Source: Gemmatirosa kalamazoonensis (GTDB lineage: Bacteria; Gemmatimonadota; Gemmatimonadetes; Gemmatimonadales; Gemmatimonadaceae). Taken from it: a stretch of 64,000 nt of DNA. The translations under genes were made by a program, and so were the position numbers. Location: assembly GCF_000522985.1 (NCBI RefSeq), contig NZ_CP007128.1, positions 3,704,220 through 3,768,219 on the forward strand, given 5' to 3'. The notes beneath the pieces were generated by a model. That model searched no databases and was not told the DNA's origin. It worked only from the letters and a program-made list of their open reading frames with translations. This document shows positions 41,805 to 51,343 of this stretch, one piece after another (position 1 is the first letter of the stretch; each line of letters begins with the position of its first letter).

Positions 41805-42882
41805 CCTCGCGGATCTCGCGTCGCACGTCTGGTACGGCCGCGACGGAATCGCGGCCATCGCGCGCGTCGCGCTCACTCCCGCGTCGCTCCTCTACGGTGT
41901 GGTGATGCGCATGCGCGACTCGCTGTACGATCGCCAGCTGCTGTCGTCGTACGTGCTCGCGCTGCCGGCGCTCAGCGTCGGCAACCTCACCGTCGGCGGC
42001 ACGGGCAAGACGCCGGTGTCGTCGTGGATCGCGCGTCGCATGCAGGCGCTCGGCGCGCGACCGGCGATCGTGCTGCGCGGCTACGGAGACGACGAGCCGC
42101 TCGTGCACTCGCTGCTGTCGCCCGGCGTGACCGTCGTCACGGACGCCGATCGCGTGCGCGGCGTGGCGGAGGCGGCGAGCCGCGGCGCCGACGTCGCGGT
42201 GCTCGACGACGCGTTCCAGCACCGCCGCGCGCGACGCGACGCCGACGTCGTGCTCGTGAGCGCGGAGCAGGCGAGGGCAGACGCGCGGCTGCTGCCCGCG
42301 GGCCCGTACCGCGAGGCGCCATCGGCGTTGGGCCGCGCGTCGCTCCTCGTCGTGACGCGGAAGACCGCGTCGCTCGAGGAGGCCGCCGACGCCGCCTCGA
42401 GGATGGCGAGGCGGGCGCGGAACGTTCCAGCGGCGATCGTGGCGCTCGCGCTCGATGCGGTGCACGCGTGGCCCCCGGGCGGCGACGGCTCGCCGCTCGA
42501 CGCGCTGGCCGGCGCGGCCGTGCTCGCGGTGGCCGCCGTGGGCGAGCCGGCCGCGTTCTTCGCGCAGCTCGCCGCGGCCGGTGCCGACGTCGCGCCGGCG
42601 GCATTTCCCGACCATCACGCGTTCACGCGCGCCGAGGCCGAGTCGTTAGCACGGCGCGCCGAGCGTGCCGTGCGCGGCGACGGTGCGGCGCGCGTGGTAT
42701 GTACGCTGAAGGACGCCGTGAAGCTCGGTCCGCTCTGGCCTGACCTCGCGCCGCCCCTTTGGTATGTTTCACAGCGCGTGACCGTCGAGGCAGGCGGTGA
42801 CGCGTTGAACGCCATCGTCGCGCGCGTGCTCGCCGCGCGCTCCCAACTCAACGATACGACCGGGGCCGCCCGGCCTTCCTAA
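41785..42882 (+). CDS. lpxK: Tetraacyldisaccharide 4'-kinase
   Basis: LpxK phosphorylates the lipid A disaccharide at the 4' position. The product of about 365 residues has an N-terminal membrane-associating helix with [16 protein letters not shown], the P-loop [16 protein letters not shown], and [23 protein letters not shown] with family-specific Asp/His residues. The C-terminal part has [17 protein letters not shown] and [15 protein letters not shown] 41782 is an equivalent start. It ends the lpx operon; gdhA starts 8 nt later. Confidence 0.93.
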   Translation: MVGPVADLADLASHVWYGRDGIAAIARVALTPASLLYGVVMRMRDSLYDRQLLSSYVLALPALSVGNLTVGGTGKTPVSSWIARRMQALGARPAIVLRGYGDDEPLVHSLLSPGVTVVTDADRVRGVAEAASRGADVAVLDDAFQHRRARRDADVVLVSAEQARADARLLPAGPYREAPSALGRASLLVVTRKTASLEEAADAASRMARRARNVPAAIVALALDAVHAWPPGGDGSPLDALAGAAVLAVAAVGEPAAFFAQLAAAGADVAPAAFPDHHAFTRAEAESLARRAERAVRGDGAARVVCTLKDAVKLGPLWPDLAPPLWYVSQRVTVEAGGDALNAIVARVLAARSQLNDTTGAARPS

Positions 42883-42890
42883 CCGTCTGC

Positions 42891-44198
42891 ATGGGCACTG
42901 ACCTTCGCCTTCCGACCGCGACCATCGTCCGGCCCGACAAGGACCGATTCCTGAACGAGGAGAACCCGTTCGAGGCGATGATGTCGCGCTTCGACCGGGC
43001 GGCAGCGCTGCTGGACCTCGACCCCGGCATCTACCAGGTGCTGCGGCATCCGGAGAAGCAGATCACGGTGAGCATTCCCGTGATGATGGATTCCGGCGAG
43101 GTGAAGGTGTTCATCGGCCACCGCGTGCTGTACAACACGTCGCGTGGACCCGCGAAGGGCGGCATCCGCTTCGACCTGAACGTCAACCTGGACGAGGTGA
43201 CGGCGCTGGCCGCATGGATGACGTGGAAGTGCGCCGTCGTGAATTTGCCGTTTGGTGGTGCGAAAGGCGGCGTCGTGTGCGACCCGCTCGGCATGAGCGT
43301 CGGTGAGCTGGAGCGCCTCACGCGCCGCTACACCGCCGGCATCATCTCCGTGCTCGGCCCCGACTCCGACGTGCCGGCGCCCGACGTGAACACGAACGAG
43401 CGCGTGATGGCGTGGGTGATGGACACGTACTCCATGCACATGCGCCACACCGTCACGTCGGTCGTCACCGGCAAGCCGGTGGAGATGGGTGGCTCGCTCG
43501 GCCGCCGCGAGGCGACGGGGCGCGGCTGCATGATCGTCACCATGCAGGCGCTCCAGCAGCTCGGCATGCCGGTGCAGGGGACGACGGTCGCCGTGCAGGG
43601 GTTCGGCAACGTCGGCTCGGTCGCCGCGCAGCTGCTCGCGCGCCAGGGATGCAAGATCGTCGCGATCAGCGACCGCACCGGCGGCTACACGAACCCCACC
43701 GGCATCGACGTCGACGCGGCGATCGCGTACGTGCAGCGCCACAAGACGCTCGAGGGCTTCGCGGGCGGCGATCCGGTGAGCAACGACGAGCTGCTGACGC
43801 TCGACGTCGACGTGCTGGTGCCCGCCGCGCTGGAGAACGTCATCACGAGCAAGAACGCCGGGAAGATCCGCGCGAAGATCATCTGCGAGGGCGCGAACGG
43901 CCCGACCACGGCCGGCGCCGACGCCATCCTCGACGAGAAGGGGATCTTCGTCATCCCCGACATCCTCGCGAACGCGGGCGGCGTCACCGTCTCGTACTTC
44001 GAGTGGGTGCAGGACCGCGGCGGCTACTTCTGGTCCGAGGCGACGGTGAACGAGCGCCTCGAGGACATCATGGTGCGCAGCTTCCGCGACGTGCTCGCGC
44101 TGTCGAAGCAGCATCGTGTGAACATGCGCACGGCCGCGTACATGCTGTCGATCAGCCGCGTCGCGACGGTGCACCGGCTGCGCGGCATCTACGCCTGA
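42891..44198 (+). CDS. gdhA: Glu/Leu/Phe/Val-family dehydrogenase (glutamate dehydrogenase)
   Basis: This enzyme interconverts glutamate and 2-oxoglutarate with NAD(P). The 435-residue product has the catalytic region [20 protein letters not shown] and [19 protein letters not shown], the [19 protein letters not shown] block and the nucleotide-binding [34 protein letters not shown] is typical of glutamate dehydrogenase. Coenzyme specificity is unclear. It begins 8 nt after lpxK, so it might be read from the same transcript despite the unrelated role. Confidence 0.93.
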   Translation: MGTDLRLPTATIVRPDKDRFLNEENPFEAMMSRFDRAAALLDLDPGIYQVLRHPEKQITVSIPVMMDSGEVKVFIGHRVLYNTSRGPAKGGIRFDLNVNLDEVTALAAWMTWKCAVVNLPFGGAKGGVVCDPLGMSVGELERLTRRYTAGIISVLGPDSDVPAPDVNTNERVMAWVMDTYSMHMRHTVTSVVTGKPVEMGGSLGRREATGRGCMIVTMQALQQLGMPVQGTTVAVQGFGNVGSVAAQLLARQGCKIVAISDRTGGYTNPTGIDVDAAIAYVQRHKTLEGFAGGDPVSNDELLTLDVDVLVPAALENVITSKNAGKIRAKIICEGANGPTTAGADAILDEKGIFVIPDILANAGGVTVSYFEWVQDRGGYFWSEATVNERLEDIMVRSFRDVLALSKQHRVNMRTAAYMLSISRVATVHRLRGIYA

Positions 44199-44212
44199 CG
44201 GCTCGCGTCGCG

Positions 44213-44244
44213 GGCGGCGCGGCCAGCTCCTCGGCCGCGCCGCC
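44213..44244 (+). terminator. Strong hairpin between gdhA and rlmH
   Basis: A perfect 12-bp GC stem (44213-44224 with 44233-44244) closes an 8-nt loop. There is no T tract, so it may be an imperfect terminator, an attenuator or a stabilising structure. Confidence 0.45.
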
Positions 44245-44260
44245 TGCGCGCTTCGGTCTC

Positions 44261-44728
44261 ATGCGCATCGTGCTCGCGGTGGTCGGCCGTCCGCGCGGCG
44301 ACGGCGTGGCGGACGCGATCGCCGAATACGAGACGCGCGCGGCGCGCTACTGGCCGCTGGAGGCGCACGAGGTGCGCGAGGAGCCGGCGCGGTCGTCGTC
44401 GCCCGAGATCGTGAAGCAGCGCGAGGGCGAGCGATTGCTGGCGAAGATCCCGGCTGCCGCGGTGCTCGTCGCGTGCGACGAGCGGGGCCTGGCCTGGACG
44501 TCGCAGCAGTTCGCCGCGTGGCTGCAGCGGCAGCGAGAGGAGGGGCGCGACGTCGCGTTCGTGATCGGCGGCGCGTACGGCCTCCCGCCCGCCGTGCGCG
44601 AGCGGGCCGCGGTGCGTCTCGCCGTGGCGCCGTGGACGCTGCCGCACGAGCTCGCGCGACTCGTGCTCGCCGAGCAGCTCTATCGCGCGGGGACGATCGT
44701 GCGCGGCGAGCCCTATCACAAGGCGTGA
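44261..44728 (+). CDS. rlmH: 23S rRNA pseudouridine-1915 N3-methyltransferase
   Basis: RlmH methylates pseudouridine 1915 in helix 69 of 23S rRNA. The 155-residue SPOUT protein has the start MRIVLAVVGRPRGD, VLVACDERGLAWTSQQFAAWL, the trefoil-knot motif FVIGGAYGLPPAVRERA and the C-terminal LPHELARLVLAEQLYRA. The terminal GEPYHK is the family's conserved end. ATG 44261 follows the hairpin; longer frames upstream are shadow sequence of gdhA. Confidence 0.95.
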   Translation: MRIVLAVVGRPRGDGVADAIAEYETRAARYWPLEAHEVREEPARSSSPEIVKQREGERLLAKIPAAAVLVACDERGLAWTSQQFAAWLQRQREEGRDVAFVIGGAYGLPPAVRERAAVRLAVAPWTLPHELARLVLAEQLYRAGTIVRGEPYHKA

Positions 44729-44862
44729 GGTCGCCCACTTCCCCCGCGGCCCGCGCTACGGCAGAGTGATTGCCAGCATCGAGAGACCACCATCACGGAC
44801 GACCAGTGAGGCGAGATGGAGCGGCGGACGGAGCGAGTGACGATCGGGGCGGCGCCGGCGCG

Positions 44863-46524
44863 ATGTCGCCGGGCGCGGCGCCGCGCGTGTCGAGCGTGAC
44901 CGGCGCGCCCGTGATCGGCCGCGACGCCACGCCGCTGGCGGCGCCGGACGGCACGCTCGAGGTGCGGAGCGAGCCCCTCGGCGGCTCGCCGCTGTCACGC
45001 GCGGCGCAGGTCGGGATGGCGCCCGAAGGCTGGTTCGAGCCGGTGCCGGCGTCGTCCGGCGAGTGGCTGCGGCGCGTGGGCCGGGTCCGCGAGCAGTTCG
45101 CGGCGGGCGCGTGGCTGGAGCTGCTCGCGCCCGCGTTCGACGCGCACGGGCGCGCGGCCGAGCGGCTGCAGTCGGTCGCGGCGGGTGCGGGCGTGATCGT
45201 CACGACCGGTCAGCAGCCGGGGCTGTTCGGCGGGCCGCTCTACACGCTCAGCAAGGCGCTCGGCGCGCGCGCGCTCGCCGACGTGCTCGAGGAGTCGACC
45301 GGCATTCCCGTCGCGCCGGTGTTCTGGGCGGCGACCGACGATGCCGACTTCGCCGAGGCGAGCCACACGATCGTCGCGGGGCCGCACGGCGCCGTCGAGC
45401 TGCGCGCGACTTCGACCGCGCCTGAGGGCACGCCGATGAGCGCCGTGCCGCTCGGCGACGACGTGATCCCGCTGCTGGAGACGCTGCGCGGCGCCGCCGG
45501 CTCGGTGTCGTACGCGCCGGCGCTCGCCGCGGTCGAGGCAGCGTACCGATCCGGGGCGACGGTGGGCGGCGCGTACGTCGCGCTCATGCGGGCGCTGCTC
45601 GAGCCGTTAGGCATCGCGGTGCTCGACGCGTCGCACGAGGCGACGCGCGAGGCGAGCTTCCACCTGCTGCGCCGCGCGCTGCTGCAGGCGGCGGACATCG
45701 AGCGCGCGGTCGCGAAGCGCGGCGCCGACATCCGCGCCGCGGGCTTCACGCCGCAGGTGGAGGAGGTGGCGGGGCTGTCGCTCGTCTTCCGCTACGACGC
45801 GAGCGGCCGCAAGGCCCGCGTGCCCGTCGCCGACGCGCGCGCGCTCGTGACGCGCGTGAAGCACCACGAGCTCGGTCCGAACGTGCTGCTGCGTCCCGTG
45901 GTGGAGCGCACGATCCTGCCGACGGTGGCGTACGCGGCCGGGCCGGGCGAGCTGTCGTACTTCGCGCAGGTGAGCGCCGTGGCCGGCGCGTTAGGCGCGT
46001 CGACGCCGCTCGCCGTGCCGCGCTGGTCGGGCACGGTGATCGAGCCGCACGTCCGTCGCGCGCTCGCCCGCCTGGGCATCGACGTCGACGATCTCGCCGC
46101 GCCGGACGCCGCCGAAGGACGCCGCGCACGCGCGCGCATGCCGGCCGACGTGCGCGCCGCGCTCGACGGGCTCCGTGCCGACGTGGATGGACGCGTCGAC
46201 GCGCTGCGCCGGGCCGAGGATGGCCGCGCGTCGGTTCCCGCTCCGGTGCTCGACGGCGCGCGCAACGCGCTGCGCCACCGCATCGACCGGCTGGAGCGCC
46301 GGTATCTCGCCGCGCTGAAGCGGCGCGACGACGAGGCGGCGCGCGACTTCACGACGGCCCGCGCGGCACTGTATCCGTTAGGCAAGCGGCAGGAGCGTGC
46401 GCTCAATCCGGTGCCGCTGCTCGCGCGACATGGACCGGCGCTGTGGGAGGCGATGCTCGCGCGCGCGCGAGCGCACGCGACGTCGCTCGTGGAGCGCGGC
46501 CACCCTCCGCGGCACGACGGATGA
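44863..46524 (+). CDS. bshC: Bacillithiol synthase BshC (cysteine-adding enzyme)
   Basis: BshC joins cysteine to glucosaminyl-malate, the last step of bacillithiol synthesis. The 553-residue product carries the family's nucleotide-like motif VIVTTGQQPGLFGGPLYTLSKALGA (given in parts: VTTGQQPGLFGGPLYT, SKALGA), VFWAATDDADFAEASH and SLVFRYDASGRKARVP. A C-terminal coiled-coil region is at about 430-490. bshA and bshB are not in the window. I start at ATG 44863; the frame extends 31 codons further. Three CGTTAGGC octamers lie in this gene, the highest count in any gene here. The stop overlaps murJ by 4 nt. Confidence 0.9.
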   Translation: MSPGAAPRVSSVTGAPVIGRDATPLAAPDGTLEVRSEPLGGSPLSRAAQVGMAPEGWFEPVPASSGEWLRRVGRVREQFAAGAWLELLAPAFDAHGRAAERLQSVAAGAGVIVTTGQQPGLFGGPLYTLSKALGARALADVLEESTGIPVAPVFWAATDDADFAEASHTIVAGPHGAVELRATSTAPEGTPMSAVPLGDDVIPLLETLRGAAGSVSYAPALAAVEAAYRSGATVGGAYVALMRALLEPLGIAVLDASHEATREASFHLLRRALLQAADIERAVAKRGADIRAAGFTPQVEEVAGLSLVFRYDASGRKARVPVADARALVTRVKHHELGPNVLLRPVVERTILPTVAYAAGPGELSYFAQVSAVAGALGASTPLAVPRWSGTVIEPHVRRALARLGIDVDDLAAPDAAEGRRARARMPADVRAALDGLRADVDGRVDALRRAEDGRASVPAPVLDGARNALRHRIDRLERRYLAALKRRDDEAARDFTTARAALYPLGKRQERALNPVPLLARHGPALWEAMLARARAHATSLVERGHPPRHDG

Positions 46525-48212
46525 CCACCGCGACCGCCGCGGCCGGCGACGAGCACCCGGAGCGCGGCCAGCCGACGAGCGGGGGCGTCGCGGCGCGGCG
46601 TCGTCCGCTCGCGGCGCGTGGCGGCGCGGCGGCGATGCTCGTGGCGCTCGGCATCTTCCTGTCGCGCATCTTCGGCCTCGTGCGCAGCCGCGTGATGGCG
46701 CGCTACCTGGGCACGAGCGACGCGGCCGACGCCTTCACGTCCGCGCTGCGCATCCCGAACTTCCTGCAGAACCTGTTCGGCGAGGGCGTGCTGTCCGCGT
46801 CGTTCATCCCCGTCTACGCGAAGCTGCTCGCGGAGGGTGACGAGGACGAGGCGGACCGCGTCGCGGGCGCGGTGTTCGGCCTGCTCGCCGCGACGGTCGC
46901 GCTGCTCGTGGCGGCGGGCGTGCTCGCCACGCCGTTCTTCGTCGAGACGGTCGCGGCGGGATTCTCCGGCGCGAAGCGCGATCTCACCGTGCGGCTGGTC
47001 CGCATCCTTTTCCCGGGGACCGGGCTGCTGGTGCTCGGCGCGTGGTGTCTCGGGATCCTGAACAGCCATCGCAAGTTCTTCATCTCGTACGCCGCGCCGG
47101 TCGTGTGGAACGTGGCGATCATCGCCGGCCTCGTCGTCGGTGGACGCGCGCACGTGCCGCAGGACCGTCTCGTCGTGCAGGTGGCATGGTGGACGGTGGC
47201 CGGCTGCGTGCTGCAGTTCGCCGTGCAGCTGCCGGTGGCGCTGCGGGCGCTGCGCCACTTCGCGCCGTCGCTCGACACGACGTCCGCGCACGTGCGCGAG
47301 GTCGTTCGTAACTTCCTCCCCGTGTTCCTCGGGCGCGGCGCGGTGCAGATCAGCGGCTACGTGGATTTGAACTTCGCGAGCCAACTCGGCTCCGGCGCGC
47401 AGGCCGCGCTCGGCTATGCGCAGAACATCTACCTGCTGCCCGTCTCGCTGTTCGGGATGTCGATCTCCGCGGCGGAGCTGCCGGCGATGTCGGGCGCGCT
47501 CGGCACGTCCGACGAGGTGCACGCGTCGCTGCGCCGTCGGTTGATCGCGGGGCTGCGACGCATCGCGTTCTTCGTCGTTCCGTCGGCGATGGCGTTCCTC
47601 GCGCTCGGGGACGTCATCGCCGCGGTGCTGTTCCAGACCGGCGCGTTCAAGCGCGACAACAGCGTGTTCGTGTGGGCCATCCTCGCCGGCTCCGCGGTCG
47701 GGCTGCTCGCGTCCACGCTCGCGCGGCTGTACTCGTCGACGTTCTACGCGTTGAAGGACACGCGCACGCCGCTGCGCTTCGCGCTGGTGCGCATCGCGCT
47801 CACGATCGCGCTCGGCTGGCTGTTCGCGTTCCCGCTCCCGCGGCTCCTCGGGCTCGCGCCGCGCTGGGGCACGGCGGGGCTCACCGCATCCGCGGGGATC
47901 GCGGGCTGGGTGGAGTTCGTGCTGCTGCGCTCGCGGCTCAACCGCCGCATCGGCGACACCGGCGTCCCCGCGAAGCTGTCCGGCGGCCTGTGGCTCGCGG
48001 CGGCGCTCGGCGCGGCGTGCGCCTGGGGCGTGAAGCTCTATCTCGGCCTCGGCCGACCGCTCGTGAACGGCGCGATCATCCTCGCCATGTACGGCGTCGT
48101 GTACCTGCTCGCGACGTACGTGACCGACGTGCCCGAGGCGCACGACATGGTGAGCAAGGTGACGCGCCGCGTCGGGCGCCCCAAGCCCGTCGCGCCGACG
48201 CCCCCCGCGTGA
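46521..48212 (+). CDS. murJ: Lipid II flippase MurJ
   Basis: MurJ moves lipid II across the inner membrane for peptidoglycan synthesis. The 563-residue product begins its membrane part with LVALGIFLSRIFGLVRSRVMA and has the family phrases ADAFTSALRIPNFLQNLFGEG and LSASFIPVYAKLLAEGDEDEA. About 14 hydrophobic segments are spread along its length, with NLFGEGVLSASF containing the functional loop-1 region. Cytosolic N-terminal 35 residues are low-complexity. The ATG overlaps bshC (ATGA). Confidence 0.94.
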   Translation: MTTATAAAGDEHPERGQPTSGGVAARRRPLAARGGAAAMLVALGIFLSRIFGLVRSRVMARYLGTSDAADAFTSALRIPNFLQNLFGEGVLSASFIPVYAKLLAEGDEDEADRVAGAVFGLLAATVALLVAAGVLATPFFVETVAAGFSGAKRDLTVRLVRILFPGTGLLVLGAWCLGILNSHRKFFISYAAPVVWNVAIIAGLVVGGRAHVPQDRLVVQVAWWTVAGCVLQFAVQLPVALRALRHFAPSLDTTSAHVREVVRNFLPVFLGRGAVQISGYVDLNFASQLGSGAQAALGYAQNIYLLPVSLFGMSISAAELPAMSGALGTSDEVHASLRRRLIAGLRRIAFFVVPSAMAFLALGDVIAAVLFQTGAFKRDNSVFVWAILAGSAVGLLASTLARLYSSTFYALKDTRTPLRFALVRIALTIALGWLFAFPLPRLLGLAPRWGTAGLTASAGIAGWVEFVLLRSRLNRRIGDTGVPAKLSGGLWLAAALGAACAWGVKLYLGLGRPLVNGAIILAMYGVVYLLATYVTDVPEAHDMVSKVTRRVGRPKPVAPTPPA

Positions 48213-48249
48213 CCGGCACCGTGGCCGAGCCCATGGGGTATCTTTCGAC

Positions 48250-50145
48250 ATGATCTCGCCGCCCGACGACGTCGCCGCCAAGCTGCAGCACCTCCCCGAT
48301 TCCCCCGGCGTCTACCTGTGGAAGGACGCCGACGGAACCGTGCTGTACGTCGGCAAGGCGAAGCGCCTCCGCTCCCGCGTGCGCAGCTACTTCGCGACCG
48401 ACCACGTCGAGAGCCCGAAGACGCGTGCGCTCGTGCGCAACGTGCGCGACCTCGAGACCATCGTGGTGCCGACCGAGGCGCACGCGCTCATCCTCGAGGC
48501 GAACCTCATCAAGGAGTACAAGCCGCGGTTCAACATCGCGCTGCGTGACGACAAGTCGTATCCCTACATCAAGGTCACCGTGAACGAGCCGTTCCCGCGC
48601 GTGTACGTGACGCGTCGGCTCGTGAGTGACGGCGCGCGCTACTTCGGTCCGTACACCGACGTCGGCGCGATGCGGCGCGCGCTGAACGTGGTGAAGCGCA
48701 TCTTCACCGTCCGGTCGTGCAACTACGACATGCCGCGCGAGATGCCCGAGCGCGCGTGCCTCGACTTCGCCATCAAGCGCTGCAAGGCGCCCTGCATCTT
48801 CAATCAGACGCAGGCCGACTACGCCGCGATGATCGACGAGGTGCTCGTCTTTCTCGAGGGCAAGACCGACGAGGTGGCGCGCCGCATCGGCGAGCGGATG
48901 CGGCAGGCGGCCGAGAACCTCGACTTCGAGCGCGCGGGCGAGCTGCGCGACGCGCTGCGCCACCTCGAGCGCATGCAGGAGCCGACGATCGTGCTCGAGA
49001 TCGAGGGCGGCGACCGCGACGTGGTGGGCTACGCGCGCGACGGCGACGACGCCTGCGTGGCGGTGATGCGCATCCGCGGCGGCAAGCTGCTCGCGCGCGA
49101 GCACCGCTTCATGGAGAACATCGATGGCGACGACGACGGCGACGTGCTCGCCGCGTTCCTCGCCCGCGCGTACCTCGGCTCCGACGAGCGCGCGGACGAG
49201 CTGCTCGTGCCGTTCGACTTCACCGACCGCGAGGTGCTCGACCAGTCACTCGGCCACACGCGCGTGCACGTGCCGCAGCGCGGCTCCAAGCGCCAGCTGG
49301 TCGACCTCGCGCAGTCGAACGCGCGCCACCTGCTGGAAGAGCTCAAGCTCGCTGCGCTCGAGGCGGACGAGCGCGCCGCCGATCCGGTGTACGAGCTGCA
49401 GCGCGAGCTGGGGCTCAAGCGCGTGCCGCGGTCGCTCGTCTGCTTCGACATCTCGCATGCGCAGGGCACCGACACGGTCGCGTCGTGCGTCTGGTTCGAG
49501 AACGCGCGACCCAAGCGGGCCGAGTACCGCAAGTTCAAGGTGGAGTCGGTCGTCGGCATCGACGACTTCGCGTCGATGCGCGAGGTCGTGGGGCGCTACT
49601 TCCGTCGCCGGCTCGACGAGCAGAAGCCGGTGCCGGATCTCGTCGTCATCGATGGCGGCAAGGGGCAGCTCAACGCCGCCCGCGAGGCGCTCGAGGCGTT
49701 AGGCATGACCGAGCAGCCGCTCATCTCGCTCGCGAAGCGTGAGGAGGAGGTGTTCGTCCTCGGGCGCAGCGATCCGCTTCGCATCTCGCGCCGCTCGCCC
49801 GCGCTCCGCATGCTGCAGCAGGCGCGCGACGAGGCGCACCGCTTCGCCGTGACGTTCCAGCGCAAGCGCCGCGCGGTGCGCACCGTGACCTCCGCGCTCC
49901 TCACCATCCCCGGCGTCGGACCGGTGAAGCGCCGGCAGCTCCTGCAGGCGTTCGGCTCCATCCAGGGCGTGCGCGACGCGACGCCGGAGCAGATCGCCGA
50001 GCTCCCGGGTTGGACCGCGGCGTCCGCGCAGAAGCTGCTCGCGGCGCTCGAGGCGTCGTCCCCGACGCGGTCGACCGAGCCGTCGAGCGCCGCGCTGGGC
50101 GACCTCCCCGTCGAGGCGACCAGCGACGCGACGAACGACGGCTGA
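48250..50145 (+). CDS. uvrC: UvrABC excinuclease subunit C
   Basis: UvrC makes both incisions around bulky DNA lesions. The 631-residue product has an N-terminal GIY-YIG domain (SPGVYLWKDADGTVLYVGKA, about 18-95), a Cys-rich insert (CLDFAIKRCKAPC), a UVR motif near 215-235, the RNase H-like C domain (VCFDISHAQGTDTVAS, VIDGGKGQLNAA) and C-terminal helix-hairpin-helix (IPGVGPVKRRQLL). A -10-like TATCTT lies 5 nt before the ATG, so a leaderless start is possible. The end is a low-complexity tail of about 30 residues. Confidence 0.96.
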   Translation: MISPPDDVAAKLQHLPDSPGVYLWKDADGTVLYVGKAKRLRSRVRSYFATDHVESPKTRALVRNVRDLETIVVPTEAHALILEANLIKEYKPRFNIALRDDKSYPYIKVTVNEPFPRVYVTRRLVSDGARYFGPYTDVGAMRRALNVVKRIFTVRSCNYDMPREMPERACLDFAIKRCKAPCIFNQTQADYAAMIDEVLVFLEGKTDEVARRIGERMRQAAENLDFERAGELRDALRHLERMQEPTIVLEIEGGDRDVVGYARDGDDACVAVMRIRGGKLLAREHRFMENIDGDDDGDVLAAFLARAYLGSDERADELLVPFDFTDREVLDQSLGHTRVHVPQRGSKRQLVDLAQSNARHLLEELKLAALEADERAADPVYELQRELGLKRVPRSLVCFDISHAQGTDTVASCVWFENARPKRAEYRKFKVESVVGIDDFASMREVVGRYFRRRLDEQKPVPDLVVIDGGKGQLNAAREALEALGMTEQPLISLAKREEEVFVLGRSDPLRISRRSPALRMLQQARDEAHRFAVTFQRKRRAVRTVTSALLTIPGVGPVKRRQLLQAFGSIQGVRDATPEQIAELPGWTAASAQKLLAALEASSPTRSTEPSSAALGDLPVEATSDATNDG

Positions 50146-50170
50146 CACCGAGGCGTCCCCCGGTTAGCCT
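50142..50170 (+). promoter_or_regulatory. Possible promoter of thrC-larC
   Basis: CTGACA (50142-50147) and TAGCCT (50165-50170) are spaced by 17 bp and lie just after uvrC. The thrC GTG is 27 nt downstream of the -10 element. Confidence 0.5.
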
Positions 50171-50197
50171 TCTGGCCGACCTCGACCCCTCGACGCC

Positions 50198-51343
50198 GTG
50201 CCGACCTGGACTCTCTCCTGCTCCTCCTGCGACTACACGCAGCCGGGTGACGCACGCGCCGGCGTGTGCCCGAAGTGCGGTCAGCCCCTGCTCGCGCGAT
50301 ACGCGCCCGTCGCGCCGTGGACCACGTCACAGCGATGGGACCTCTGGCGCTACGAGAGCGTGCTGCCGCTCATGGAGGGCGAGACGCTCGTCTCGCTCGG
50401 CGAGGGGCTGACGCCGCTCGTCGAGGCGCCGGGGCTCGCGCGCCGCATCGGCGTGCGCCGGTTGTGGATCAAGGACGAGGCGCAGAACCCGACCGGCTCG
50501 TTCAAGGCCCGGGGCATGAGCGTGGCGGTCACGCGCGCCCGCGCGCTCGGCGCCACGGGCGTCGTCATCCCGACCGCCGGCAACGCCGGCGCCGCCATCG
50601 CCGCCTACGGTGCGGCCGCCGGGCTCCCGGTCCGCGTGTACGCGCCGCGCACCACGCCCGCGCCGATCCTCTCCATCATCCGCTCGCTCGGTGCCGACCT
50701 GCATCTCGTCGACGGCCACATCGGCGATGCCGGCAAGCTCTCGCGCGCGTTCGCCGCCGAGAGCGACTTCTTCGAGCTGAGCACCCTCCGCGAGCCATAC
50801 CGCGTCGAGGGGATGAAGACCATGGGCTACGAGCTGGCCGAGCAGCTCGGCGGCCGCCTCCCCGACGCGCTCGTCTATCCCACCGGCGGCGGGGAGGGCA
50901 CCGTGGGCATCTGGAAGGCGTTCGGCGAGATGCGCGACTGGGGATGGCTGCCGAACGACGTGCGCTTCCCGCAGATGATCGTCGCCCAGGCCACCGGCTG
51001 CGCGCCCATCGTCCGCGCGTTCGAGGCGCACGAGGACCGCGCGACCCCGTGGGAGAACCCCGCCACGCACGCCGCCGGCATCCGGGTCCCGGGCCCGCTC
51101 GGCGATCGCCTGCTGCTCCGACTCATCGGCGAGAGCGGCGGAAGCGCCGCGGCGGTCGACGAGGACGCCATCCGCGAGCACACCAAGACGCTGGCCGAGT
51201 CCACCGGCGTCGACGCCGCTCCGGAAGGTGGCGCTGCCCTCGCCGTGACTCGGCTCCTCGTCGACCAGGGACGACTCTCACGCGACGCGGAAGTCGTGGT
51301 GTTCAACACGGGAAGCGGCGCGTCCTATCGCGTCGACACGTGA
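50198..51343 (+). CDS. thrC: Threonine synthase
   Basis: ThrC converts O-phosphohomoserine to threonine with PLP. The 381-residue product has an N-terminal zinc-ribbon-like region (CSSC at 8-11, CPKC at about 24-27) found in the short, archaeal-type threonine synthases. The PLP Lys is in KDEAQNPTGSFKARGM. PTAGNAGAAIAAYGAAAG and VYPTGGGEGTVGIWKAF (phosphate-binding glycine loop) follow. The closely related diaminopropionate and cysteate synthases are possible but less likely. The larC start overlaps its stop. Confidence 0.88.
   Translation: MPTWTLSCSSCDYTQPGDARAGVCPKCGQPLLARYAPVAPWTTSQRWDLWRYESVLPLMEGETLVSLGEGLTPLVEAPGLARRIGVRRLWIKDEAQNPTGSFKARGMSVAVTRARALGATGVVIPTAGNAGAAIAAYGAAAGLPVRVYAPRTTPAPILSIIRSLGADLHLVDGHIGDAGKLSRAFAAESDFFELSTLREPYRVEGMKTMGYELAEQLGGRLPDALVYPTGGGEGTVGIWKAFGEMRDWGWLPNDVRFPQMIVAQATGCAPIVRAFEAHEDRATPWENPATHAAGIRVPGPLGDRLLLRLIGESGGSAAAVDEDAIREHTKTLAESTGVDAAPEGGAALAVTRLLVDQGRLSRDAEVVVFNTGSGASYRVDT

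Noticed and set aside
45792-48281. An 829-codon minus-strand open frame
   Set aside because: It is antisense to bshC and murJ and shows only Arg/Ala/His-rich shadow composition.
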